A stretch of DNA of 64,000 nucleotides, taken from assembly GCA_947311845.1 (NCBI GenBank), contig CAMZMU010000041.1, positions 118,568,100 through 118,632,099 on the forward strand. Direction: 5' to 3'. Positions 38,816-49,770 of the stretch are shown here, one piece after another. The notes under the pieces were generated by a model, which was given only the letters and a program-made list of their open reading frames with translations, ran no database searches and was not told where the DNA came from. This DNA comes from Poa pratensis (lineage: Eukaryota; Streptophyta; Magnoliopsida; Poales; Poaceae). The translations under genes were made by a program, and so were the position numbers. The number at the start of each line of letters is the position of its first letter. The first letter of the stretch is position 1.

Positions 38816-41800
38816 GATTGGTGTAGGAGAAAAGGTTTATCGACTTCTCTTTGTATAGAGCTTATGCGGTAGAGCTAAATGGACTTGTGCAACAGAGCTA
38901 AAAGGACCCATTTGTACCAATGGTTAGCTTTCTAAGAAAGCTATAGTAGTTATTTTTTGTTTAGTAGCGATAATGGAAATTCCTTCATTCTAAATGGTGA
39001 ATTCAGTGGGTCTCTAATATTTACCTCGAGTAGCTTCTACTAACAAAGATTATTTGCTTACCTGAGACATTATTTAAGTGCACCAGGATCATTTGACACT
39101 TTCAGTGTTTACCTAGATGTTTTTCTTGCAATTTTTCGCCATGCATCTTTGATTTGTTTGTATGCTTTCTAATCTGAATCGGTTTGTTACGCAGGTATTT
39201 GTGCACAAGGTCATGGAAAACTCGGCAGTAGATTATAGTGAACTGGATATGTCTAACTCAGCTCTATTTACCTATAATCCACATCATCGCACACAAGGTA
39301 TTTCCTTCTCCTTGGTCGCATTTTCTTTTTTCTTACATAATTGGCATTTGTTTAATTTAGTTACCAGTTCCACGCTTGTGAGCACAAAATTGTTATATAT
39401 ATTACTTTACATTCGATGTATGGATGTCAAAACTATTGCTTGATTGTGTTGTCTGGTGTAAAATTGTTTGCTTAATTATGCAGGTTTCTACTATTTTCCA
39501 TTTCCTTCTCATTCTTAAATTATGGTGTCAAAACGTTAGGCCTTTTTTACCATTGAATTAAATTATGGTATACACATGGATAATTCCCGTGTTTCCTTCA
39601 TAGACCTGCTCTTAAATTAAATTACAAAACAATCAACCAACCTTTCGTACTCGTATTTTCCATATTTACACTAGGGGAATCTGAGAACGACTAAAGTAGC
39701 CTGTAGGCACTGCTGAAGCTCTCCCCTCCACGCTATTGTGTTCTCTGTTCTGCCGTTTCATGCTGAGGCACATGAAGACGAGAATCAGAGTAGGACAATT
39801 CCTTTCATGCATATTTGTAGCCATACTTTCTCCAAAGTGTTAATTAAGTGGCAACTTTTGTCTAAATAAAAATAATCAGAATTTTATAACATGTTATTTC
39901 TAAAGAGGGTGAAATGAAAAATGTTGAAACTAAACTTTAATAATAATACATATTGGTGTCTGGTACAGCAGTAGTAGTAATCATTGTGCTAGCAGGTTGG
40001 CGTGGTTTTGTGGGTTTCTGGCATGTGTGCAGCGGCAACTGTCTTATGAGTGTAAGTCATTTTTCCGGGTTCTGGATATACAAGTCAAACTAATTATTAG
40101 ATATCGGGCTTCAGACTGGTTATGGATGTGTAATTGTGTTAACCGAAACCTTGGGATTTGATGTTTGGTGTGCTACCTCTTATTGTCAGTTACAAGTCAT
40201 AAACTATTTAGACGCCATTGGAAGGACTAGCCTATTAACACTATGAGCATACCAAAGTTATGTCATTCCGATAAAACATCTTTGTCTGATAATCCCCTGG
40301 GCAATGTGAGTAATGCATGCCATGTTAGGTGTTTTTACTAATAATCAACGCAACATAAGAGTATGGGCTGGAAATAGGATCAATTGTCTTTTTCAATGTT
40401 GTTTCTTTCTTCGCTTAGGTAGCTGGTTCTAAGCCTTTTAATGGATCATTTGGTGGCAGAGCATTAGTTTTCCTGTGGGACAGAAATAATCACATTCATG
40501 TTAAGGAGCAATGCCCTCCTTTTCTTGAGTTTATATACGAATCCAAGTATTTCATTTGTCATTTGTAGAGGATCATCGACTGATGCTTCCTCAAGTTGGA
40601 ACCGCGCTGAAACAAGTTGTTGGTCGCCAGATCGGATTATCTCTATTCATATGAAGATTTTAAATTTTAGTACTTTCATAATTGATGTTTTCCTTCATAT
40701 CTGCAGAGATGGCCATTTTGACCTTCGCCCTAGATGACTCAACTCGGCGCAGCTTGATTATTGGACTGCTACTCGAGCTCATGGGTTATCCTTTTAAAAA
40801 TGGATTGAGAATCACTGGTACAGTTAGCCCCTTTTCATATCCCACGCTCTATATGTATCATTTTTGGGCCTCAGTATGTTTTAAGTATTGCCATCTCAGT
40901 CTAGAATTTACAAACGTATGTGTGTTGTCTTATAACATTGACCGATTGGATCAGACCAAGGTTAGAAAAACTCCATGTGGATGAGATTTTATGGTTCAAT
41001 GTTCAATACCAAACAATTCCATGAAAAAAATAACAACCACGTGCATAAATGTATATATCATTCTCATTAAGGTGGTCCCGTTGCTTATTTTCGTGTTATC
41101 CAGTCAATTCTACACTAAGCAATTAGATATGTCCCCCGTAAAAAAGGAAAGCTATTAGAAATGTCGAGATTCAAATCCATATGATCCTTTTACTACGGCT
41201 AATCAATCTGCAAATCAGAGACTATACAATGCCATGATGAGTTAAGTACATAAAAGTAGATTAAAATGAGTGCTACGTGCATGCAATTCCATATGTTCCT
41301 ATGCCACAATCAGGAAGGGGAGAACATAGGAAACTTATTCTTCGAAGATGTGCCGCCTCACAAGGTTAACCAAACACTGCATCTCTATAGTGTTTTATGA
41401 AACTTCCTTTACTGGTCACGAGGCTACCGGGTCTGCAAGCATCGCTTTGTTCTATTTCAAGAAGTCAGTCATCATCTTCAATGTCGATTGCAATTCACAA
41501 TTTGGGCACTGCCAATAGAAGCATCATTATTGTCAGATGCAATTACAATGCCTCGCTTCATTTACATTCTCCCTCATTCAAGCAAGGGCACACTCCCTTT
41601 TTACCATATAAATTCATCAGTCTTGAGTTTGATAGATATATCCTGCATCTATCTCTTCTTTTTACCACTTCTATTTGCCACGTATGTAGTTTATTTTTCT
41701 CATAATTTGTGGTTCTCATTTCAGGAAGCTCCATAGAGACACGGAATGGGAGACGCAAACACAACAGAGACGTTGTCGACACACTAGGTGTTGACATACT

Positions 41801-42339
41801 GAGCAAATGTGTGAGTTTTGTGACTAGCAACTGCATAGAAACCTGCAGCGTCTACTTATCTCATAGGTAGAGTGCTTCCATATTTTTAAGTTGGTCTACA
41901 ATATATGATGTACGTTAGATGAACTGTGAAGAAAGCATATTTTAATTATAAGAAATCAAAAGTTTCTTTTCCTTTTAATTGTTCTTATCTCTTGATTATG
42001 CCTAATATGCTTTCCTATATTTTCTGCATGTGCTTCGGAGGTACCATTTTTGTTGGAAGTAATGATGTTCCACGTAGCATATTACCCATCGATCAGTAAA
42101 GCACAAGTCAGGTGGCGTGCGACAAGACCTTTCTATCGTCAAACTCTTATGGGTGTAAAGTTTATGTATGAAGAGCATCGTGCTCTGCTCTAAAATTATA
42201 TTGTGACTACTATGTATAGCACTTGTTGCCTGCCGTGTCATATTAATGATGTTTACCATATTGTTTTACCAAAATATTACCAACAATTACCTGCTGTGTC
42301 ATATTAAGAATGTTTGCCATAGTGTTTTGCATATCGAAA

Positions 42340-42389
42340 ACCAGTGTCAACGGCGGGTGGCGCGCGGCAAGCCGCGCCAGGGAATCTAG
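42340..42389 (+). mobile_element. Helitron 3' terminus, plus strand
   Basis: A GC-rich hairpin (GGCGCGCGGC...GCCGCGCC, 42359-42378) is followed by seven bases and CTAG at 42386-42389, then T. This is the 3' signature shared by the other Helitrons in the window. The 5' end was not found with certainty; it would lie upstream and could include the exon-like segments from 35330. Confidence 0.6.
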
Positions 42390-42866
42390 TAGGTATTAAA
42401 TCCCCACTGCAAGACACATTTGTTTTGTTTGCACTCGCCCGATGGAACGTATTGGCCATTTCGATGGAACTGACAGGCTAATTGGGTGCGCCCGTGCATG
42501 CAACGCCCCAGTTGCGTTGCGTGGTCTTCTAGGCGTTTCCGGCCACTCACTCACCACACGCGGCGCTATCTCCGACGTGCTGACCTGCGGGCTCCCCCCC
42601 CATCCCGGCGAGGAGTCATCGGCCGGCCACCCTGCCCACGTGTACTGCCGCAGAATCCACGTCGACACCGTGAGGGCTCCCAACTGGCGGCCGGGGCCCG
42701 CGCACCTCGTTTCACGAGCCGTTGCGCTGCATGCTGGGCACCGCACGCGGCGGCCTCCACGTGTCTCCTCGCCCGCCTCTGCGTGGTCGCGCGACGTGGC
42801 CTCCGCGGACGGGCCAGATGCTCACCATCCAGCCGCAGAGACGCTACGCAGGCGCTGGTGAAGGGT
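42390..42866. other. GC-rich spacer left of the Mutator-like element
   Basis: No gene recognised; long overlapping open frames on both strands are a composition effect. It is probably the original upstream region of the bZIP gene before the insertion at 42875. Confidence 0.35.
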
Positions 42867-44463
42867 ACCACCTGGGAAGAAACTGCCGTGAGCCCTGGGC
42901 TCACGCCACGCTGGGTGCGCCCCCGCCTCGATTGGTGCCACGTGCCCCAACTTGGAATGACTTTTGAATGCCACTGTGCCAATGAATTGGATGCTGATTT
43001 TCAGTCTCGTCGAAAGAACCCGGTTCCATACAGTCCAAGTCTACCAATGCTGAAGGCTGCAGCTGATTCATATACAAGGCGAATGTATTCAGAGTTTGAG
43101 GAAGAATTTAAGAGACAGTTTACATTGACTTGTGATTTGGTGGAAGATGCGGGGACAAAATTGACATTCTTTGTTAAGTATATGCAGTCTGACCGTGGAA
43201 CAACAGTTGTTTTGAACACTGAAGAGTTGACCATTAGATGCACTTGTCGGATGTTTGAATGCGTAGGTATGTACTATTTACATTTAAATTTATTCGTTAT
43301 AATGAATTGGATGCTGATTTAAATATTTGTTGTAACTGAGAACTATGTCTTACAGGTTTATTGTGCAAGCATGCTCTTAGAGTTTTCAACACGAATGGAG
43401 TATACAATTTGCCATCGCAATATATTTTACCTCGATGGACAAAATATGCGAAAAGTGGATTTTATACTGAGAAGCAAGAATCTGGGACAGAAGATTTGAA
43501 AACACAAGCAGCACTTATATCTCGGCAGGCCACGTCTCTAGCATTGAAGTGTTCACCGGCCAAAGAACTTCTTGATAAATTGCAGAAAGCCATACATAAC
43601 TTGAACCTGGAAGCGGATACTTATCTAAGTGAGATGCATGAAAAATCCGACGAGGTTTCTCCAATTCCAGATGAAAATGTCCAACAACCATTAAATGGTG
43701 TAATATCATTTAGAATCCCCGAAGTAAAAAAAGGACCAAAGAATTCTCGTTTTAAAAATGTTGTTGAAAAGAATGCAGGGAAGAAGAAGAAGAAGGGTGG
43801 TCAGGAGAAAGGTACTGACCTACCTGCTATCTTTTGCTTATGACTACATTTTTTTAATATTGTATTATCATTATATATTTCATTTTAGGTGAAGAACCCC
43901 GAAGTAATGATGTACAAACAAGAGATGAACATGTTGGGGCATCTTCAGCCATGGATGCTCCTTTCCTGCAAGCTGGATATGCTAATTCCACAATACCACA
44001 GTTCAATATACTTGATGATCCTTCTGCAATGGCTACTCCATACATACCAGGAGGATACACAGGACTCTTAATGGGAGTTGACGAAGATGCTTCATTTCAA
44101 AATCCGGCTAGGAAGTTGCATTTTGATGGAGTGCAAGAATAATGAATTAGTTTGAATGTATCTATTTTAATGTAAAGGATATCATGATGTTAGCGAATTG
44201 TATCAGTTTGACCAAAGATATAACTTATCGGAACTACAGTTGTGTTATTTTGCTTGTGAACTTACACGGAGCCGAGCCGTCGAGCCCGCACCGGGAAAAA
44301 AACCAGCCGCTGGAGGAGCGCATCAAGGAACAAACGAGCCGACGAAATCAGCGTGAGCCCACCCAAGCGATGTGTAGCAGGGGCACGTGGCACCAATCGA
44401 GGCGGGGGCGCACCCAGCGTGGCGTGAGCCCAGGGCTCACGGCAGTTTCTTCCACACCACCTG
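42867..44463 (+). mobile_element. Mutator-like (Pack-MULE type) element with long inverted repeats
   Basis: The element (42875-44455) has terminal inverted repeats of about 78 bases. On the left GGAAGAAACTGCCGTGAGCC continues to 'ccacgtgcccc' (42951), and the right end (44378-44453) is its near-perfect reverse complement. ACCACCTG flanks both sides (42867-42874 and 44456-44463), an 8-bp duplication, close to the 9 bp usual for Mutator elements. Inside is a three-exon FAR1-related fragment but no complete MULE transposase. An hAT origin (8-bp duplication) is the alternative. Confidence 0.8.
42957..44142 (+). CDS. FAR1-related protein, C-terminal part with SWIM zinc finger
   Basis: Three exons (42957-43266, 43356-43811, 43889-44142) keep one frame with GT-AG introns and give 339 residues. 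The first ATG lies 6 bases inside the left inverted repeat. The protein matches the end of FHY3/FAR1-family proteins, which descend from MULE transposases: the 'SRRKNPVPYSPSLPML' region, the 'EEFKRQF' region and the SWIM zinc finger 'CTCRMFECVGLLCKH' (CxC...CxH). A Lys-rich patch 'GKKKKKGG' follows. The N-terminal FAR1 DNA-binding domain and the MULE transposase domain are absent. Frame and splice sites are intact, so a short protein could be made if transcribed, but a gene fragment carried by the element is more likely than a functional regulator. Confidence 0.75.
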
Positions 44464-44496
44464 TCCGAGGACCTCGCGCCGCCTCCCCGGAGAGGA

Positions 44497-44504
44497 TATT
44501 TAAA
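44497..44504 (+). promoter_or_regulatory. TATA-like box of the bZIP gene
   Basis: TATTTAAA lies 105-112 bases before the chosen ATG at 44609, in an otherwise GC-rich promoter. It is only 34 bases beyond the target duplication of the Mutator-like element, so the insertion sits immediately upstream of the core promoter. Confidence 0.55.
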
Positions 44505-44608
44505 GAGCAAGCAGGGGCCCCGCCGTACTCTCTCGCTTGGCACCGCACCCCCGCCTTGTGTTGCTGAGCTCGACCGGCGGATGCGACTGCAAGATCTCAT
44601 CCCATCCC

Positions 44609-47307
44609 ATGCCTACCACCACTGATCGAGACGACGGCCAGCAGAGGCAATGTCGGCGCGGCGCCAGCGCCGACGTCGAGCTACACGCTGCCATGGCGCT
44701 GGCCGACATGGCCGGAGTCGAGCACCCGATCCCTGCGCCCGCCGCCGTACCTCAGGTAATCCATGGATTTCTTGCTCTACGTACGCCCTGCATCTCGATC
44801 CAGCCAGCCTTAGGTTTATCCAAGAAAGGAATTGGATTGATTTCTCGACGATGGTGCTGCAGCAGCAGGCGGCGACGGAGCACGAGGACGAGGAGCTGGC
44901 GAGCACGAGGCTGAGCCTCGAGCTGGGCAACGTCGCCATCCATTCCTCCCCTTGCTCCAGCAGCTCCAGCGGCGCGGGGCAGCAACCGCCGCACGCGCCC
45001 ACGGCGGCCGTGCCGGGGTACGGTCCCAGCAGGCCGCGGAGCATGCTCACCGAGGTAACTGTCTCGCTCGATTGCTTCATCTAGCTCAGGGCAAATTAAT
45101 TAAACCGGCACCGCCTGATCCGCATCCGCCGCAACTTTTCGCAGGCGGAGAAGGAGGCGAAGCGGCTGCGGCGCGTGCTGGCCAACCGGGAGTCCGCCCG
45201 GCAGACCATCCTCCGCCGCCAGGTGATTGCTCGTGCCTTTAACTAATTAATCCCCCTCTGCTCTGCTGCCATTTGAACCGTAGATTCTGAATATCTGATC
45301 TGATTCTCGCTGTGGGTGTACGTGTCGTCCAGGCGATCCGTGACGAATTGGCGAGAAAAGTCGCGGATTTGGCGTCACAGAACGAGAACATGAAGAAGGT
45401 ACTTTGATGATCAAGGCTCAATCTTTGGTTCTCAGTGATGTCAAAATTCGAAATTTTGAATGTTCATTTTGGTACAGGAGAAGGACATGGTTCTGGAGCA
45501 GTACCTGTCGCTCAAGGAAACGAACAAGCAGCTGAAACAACAGGCACACCATCTATCGCTTGCCTACCTTTAATTCTTCATCTCTCAGAGTACCTTTATT
45601 TATTTTCGTCCATTATTAGTATGAGTACCGGTTTATAGGCAAAAAGAAAACCGGCCAGAAGAGAGAACCTAGTAAGTTCCAATCCAGCTGTTGTTCCCCC
45701 ACGAAAGGAGGTCGCTTTACCAGTCATCGCTGCTGCCGTACACCTACTAATTGTGGTCAAATCGGGAACCTGTTGCTGATTTTTGTATATTAATATCACA
45801 CTTGCTCTGACAGTGATGTTTGGATAATAATATATCTCTGCTGTTTCTTTCCGCATTTGTCTTTGCTTCTTTGGGTATGTGTGCTGCCTTTCTACACATG
45901 CAAGCGAACGTGCTGATGCGCCTATGTGGCCTGCCGGGTGGTTGATCTAGTCGGTTCTGCAGGCCGGATCGAGTAGTAGAAGATTGCGGCACGCATTTGC
46001 GCCGGCCTGTACGTGTAGCTTTGGGGCGACTAGTATTTTCGGTTCGGATAAACTCGATCCAAAGACGGGCAGCTAGCGCACCACCTGGGCGAAATTTTCA
46101 TGGATGCGCTGACGCGGCCGATTCCTAAATCTTGCCAAATTCGCAGATGTCAGAACACAAGGCAATCCATTTTACTACCTCCGATCATAATAAGTGTTGT
46201 AGTTTTGAACTAACCAAATTTGAAACTACCACACTTATTTGGGAGAGTATTTAAAATCCAACCCTTCTAGCTCCCATGGAGCCAAAAAGATCAGTCCAGC
46301 TCCCATGGAACCAAAAAGATCAGTGAGAAGGCCAACATGAGCCATGTCGGTGGTGGAATATGGTGTTGCTGAGCCACACGCCCATATACAACCAAAATGT
46401 TGCTGGCGCGGCCAGGTCTGAAAACGAGTTGCACCGACAGTAATATTCGGATTCGGGTTTTCTCTACGTGCCACACGCATGAAATTTACTGACATTTTTT
46501 TACTTGAAATTTATTGACATTGGTCGTTAAGTTTCACTAGCAGGGGGGCACGGATCATTTTTTTTAACGTTCGACAGACGTCTCTGAACGATTTTCGTCG
46601 TAAATACATGCAAGATTTGATCGTGACTGAACCATGTCAGACCCAAAGACATGTGCATGTGCTGACCGGGTCGTGTTGTTTCGTCTTTGCAGGTGGCCAA
46701 GACGACCAAGAAGAAGCCGTCGTCAACACCGGCGACAACGCCCATGGAAATCTCGACGTCGTCGGCGCACCACGCGGAAGCTTCCCCGCCGCCCACGCCA
46801 CCGCAGCCAAGCTTCCTCTACAGCGGGCCGCCTCCGACCATGCCGGTGCCCTACGTCTGGGGCTCCTGGCCGCCGTGCGGGCCGGGACCGTACGAGCACG
46901 CCGGCAACCCGACTGGACACCCCCCGCCGCCCCTCTGCCTTCCGCCGGCCTGTGCGTGGTACTACCCTGTCGTCGCCCCCGCCGACCCCCGCGGGTCGCC
47001 GCCCTCCTACGTGCAGCCGTTCCAGGAGCTGGCGGGCAGCCCGGTTGGCGCCGAGGAGTGCACCGACGATGACGACCCGTGCTCGCTCACCCTCGCCATC
47101 GATGCTGCCGACAAGAGGAGCACCGCGGCCGTAGCGAGCGCTCACCAGAGCAGCCGCGCCGCGGTGGGAGCAGTGGGCCTGCAGGTCGCGCTGAGCGGCA
47201 GGGAGAAGGCGGCGACAGCTGCGGAGGCGAGGAAGAGGAGGAAGGAGCTGACTAAGCTCAAGCAGATGCACGGCGGCAGCCGCCATGGCGCTGGCGAGCA
47301 CTGGTAG
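44609..47307 (+). CDS. bZIP transcription factor with isoleucine in the basic region
   Basis: Six exons keep one frame: 44609-44755, 44863-45054, 45145-45222, 45333-45398, 45478-45543 and 46693-47307, giving 387 residues. Exon 3 encodes the basic region 'RRVLANRESARQTILRRQ' (N127), exons 4-5 the leucine zipper with heptad positions L, L, M, V, L, L. The invariant Arg/Lys eight residues after the Asn is Ile (I135). The C-terminal exon is rich in Pro and Ser ('PPPTPPQPSFLY', 'PYVWGSWPP'), probably an activation region. The fifth intron would begin with GC, not GT. An in-frame ATG at 44537 exists, but 44609 is preferred because 44537 is only about 33 bases after the TATA-like box. Confidence 0.85.
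46173..46249. mobile_element. Short Stowaway MITE in bZIP intron 5
   Basis: A 73-bp element is flanked by TA on both sides. Its ends are CTACCTCCGATCATAATAAG and, inverted, CTCTCCCAAATAAGTG, a form of the CTCCCTCCGTNC Stowaway end. Confidence 0.75.
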
Positions 47308-47675
47308 TTGAGCTGCTGGTCTTGGCGAATTACTAGGAGGACGCATGCGTGGCACTACTGCCGCTGAGTCACTGACAGGCCATTGGTGATAAACTGATGA
47401 TGACGATTGGTTTCTTGGAGGCAAGCAATACTGATATTAGTACAGTGAGTTCCTACCATTTTTTTCTATGTTTCTATCCGTTCGTTTAGGTACTTAGGTT
47501 TTGCATTTTAATGATGCCCGAACACACTGAAGAAATACCATTCGGTTTTGTGATTCTTCAGTGCAATCTGTAGCCGGAGAAACAGCTGGTTGTCCGATGA
47601 TGTATAGCACCCGAGTTGTGCGCAATGTAACGATTCTTTGTGTACTAGCTAGTGCCAGTTATTTACAGCTTCAAC

Positions 47676-47681
47676 AATAAA
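47676..47681 (+). terminator. Poly(A) signal of bZIP gene
   Basis: AATAAA lies about 370 bases after the stop codon in AT-rich 3' UTR-like sequence. Confidence 0.45.
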
Positions 47682-47890
47682 TCAACTGGAATGATTATTC
47701 ATGGTGAACGTGGCATGGGCACGCTTCGCCGCTCTGCCTATGCTGCATTTTGGCATTTTTTTTACATTTTTGCTTTTACCCAACGAGTCTCCTCTCCTCA
47801 ATTTTCACTAAAAAACACCCCATTTAGTACAAGATATTAAGATATTATAGGCTCTAGGAAATAGCACCAAACAGCTCCACACAGTTTAAA

Positions 47891-48618
47891 CAACGGTTTT
47901 GCTAATTCTCAATCGATTGAGAATTAGCTTAGTTCTCAATCGCATGACGTCATCAGTTGCAAGTCCACTTGCAACTGATTCAAACCATTTGATTTGCTTC
48001 GTGATTCGTGCATCAGTTGCAAATCAACATGCAACTGGGATTTGATGACGTCATGTTAGTTGCAAGTCAACATGCAACTGGGATTTGATGACGTCATGTG
48101 AATGAAAACTAAGTTAATTCTCATTCGCCTGAGTGCAAGTGGACTTGCAACTGTTCCGGACCGTTTGATTTGCTTCGTGATTCGTGCTAATCATGAGTTG
48201 CAACTTGAGTTGCAACTGAAATTGATGACGTCATGTGAATGAGAATTAAGATAATTCTCATTCGATTGAGCGCTAGAGAGACCCAACGGTTTTGCTAATT
48301 CTCAATCGAATGAGAATTACCGTAGTTCTCATTCGCATGACGTCATCAGTTGTAAGTGGACTTGCAACTGATTCGTACCATTGAATTTGCTTCGTGATTT
48401 CTGTATCAGTTGCAAGTCAACTCGCAACTGGGATTTGATGACGTCATGTGAGTTAATTTTCATTCAACTGAGTGGCAATTGGATTTGCAACTACTCCGGA
48501 CCATTTGATTTGCTTCGTGATTCGTGCTAATCATGAATAACAACTTGACAATTGAGATTGATGACGTCATGTGAATGAGAATTAGGTTAATTCTCATTCG
48601 ACTGAGGGCTAGAGACCC
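47891..48618. repeat. Tandem duplication rich in TGACGTCA palindromes
   Basis: Two related units begin CAACGGTTTTGCTAATTCTC at 47891 and 48284 and end 'gctagagaccc'. Unit 1 is about 393 bp and unit 2 about 335 bp; the difference is an extra internal repeat in unit 1. Seven perfect TGACGTCA palindromes lie at 47945, 48046, 48089, 48226, 48338, 48439 and 48562. Interleaved are other inverted repeats such as GTTGCAAGTCCACTTGCAAC and 'tctcattcg..tgagaatta'. No coding capacity. The nature of the repeat (MITE derivative, satellite or regulatory array) is not known to me. Confidence 0.9.
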
Positions 48619-48619
48619 T

Positions 48620-49770
48620 TAAACAAACATCTAAATGAAGCCAACAACATCACAAGACCACAAGTCCACGCGCATACAAGTTGATTGCATGGAACATAAA
48701 CCAATCCATTAGGCGTTGGAACTCGGAACTCATACATGAGCTCTCGGATAAGCGTCACATATCATCGGCTTGATCGTCTCCACGTGTTCCTCATGATTTC
48801 TTCGCCCTTGCCTTTTCTGCCTTATCGGGCGGCAATTTCGTCTGCGCGGCCTCGGGCCGGTGTGGAAGCCGGAGCGGCGGCTCTCCGTGGTGTTGGCTCT
48901 GGCTACTTGGGGAGCGGAGCTGTCGACCAGTCTGGTGCGCGGCCTCGGGGTCGGCGTGTGCGGCAGTGGAGGTTGGTGGGTACGGTTGAGGTGTGGAGTG
49001 GAGTGGAGGCATGGAGCTAGATCCGGGCGAAAGCCCTGTCTCCGGCGGTGGCCGGGACCAACGACGTCGACGCCCTTGGGCGTCGTCCCCTTCCTGGAGG
49101 CGCTGTTGAGGTGAAGCTCTTGTTCCTCCCTCCTGGTCAACTTCAGGGGGAAACCCTAGATCCTTGTGATCGGACGTTGGCGGCATTTTGGTGTCGTTTT
49201 CCCTCTCGAGGGCTTCGTCTTTGGAGTTGTGCTTTGATCGGATTGACAAGCGGAAGACGGTGGTGGCGGTGGACAGCGGCGTGGGGCTCCATCGTTGGCT
49301 AGGCAGGGACGTGACCTCGGGGTCGTGTGGAGTTCTGAGCGGCGGCTCTTTTCGTGGGTGTCGGGTTTGGTCGCTCGGGCGGCATACTCGTCGACTAGTT
49401 CGGTGCGCGGCCTCGGGGTCGGCGTGTGTGCGTTGTTTGGTTGTAGCCGGAGCGGCGGCTCCGGAGTCTTTGTGTTGTAGGGCGTTTGCTCTGATTGCTT
49501 GGGCGACAGAGTTGGCGGCTCGACAGGTGCGTGGCCTCGGGGCCGGTGTGGGTACCGGAGCGGCAGCTTCGATGTGGTAGGGTGTCGTCTCTGGTCGCTT
49601 GGGTGGTAGAGCTGTCGGCTCGGCTGGTGCGCGGTCTCGGGACCGGTGTGCGTGTCGATGATGTATCGGTTTTCGCCCGGTTTTCCTTAATTAACCGGGC
49701 AATTCTCTTCTTCTTAATCAATAGAACGGGCAAATCTTTTGCCTCGGGTTTCAAAAAAAAAAAAAAAACC
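48620..49770 (+). mobile_element. 5'-truncated LINE 3' end with GC-rich tandem repeats and poly-A
   Basis: The right end ('ccggttttccttaattaacc', 'gggcaaatcttttgcctcgg', then a 16-base A run at 49750-49766) is the usual 3' end of grass LINEs. Upstream, blocks of about 100-125 bp containing GCGGCCTCGGGGTCGG and 'gccggagcggcggct' recur at about 48849, 48938, 49410, 49532 and 49629. No reverse transcriptase part is retained. The left boundary is approximate. Confidence 0.65.

Larger units (their letters stand above)
35330..41870 (+). other. Exon-like segments of an unrecognised spliced gene or captured gene
   Basis: A leader-like stretch with CTAGGGTTTCGTCGCC (about 35367) is followed by widely spaced open segments with splice-like ends. 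37099-37234 begins 'MYVSRIWAWKEKY' and contains 'FETYLPSLLPILENP'. 39195-39297 reads 'VFVHKVMENSAVDYSELD'. 40564-40660 reads 'DHRLMLPQVGTALKQVVG'. 40693-40816 reads 'MAILTFALDDSTRRSLIIGL'. 41311-41361 and 41725-41869 are shorter, the last reading 'NGRRKHNRDVVDTLGVDI'. I do not recognise the family. Phases fail between 37234 and 39195, so one intact coding frame is not supported. It lies upstream of a Helitron 3' end in the same orientation, so it may be captured gene DNA. Confidence 0.35.

Noticed and set aside
42442..42970. Long plus-strand frames running into the FAR1 fragment
   Set aside because: The frame upstream of 42957 crosses the inverted repeat and has no homology; the apparent continuity is accidental.
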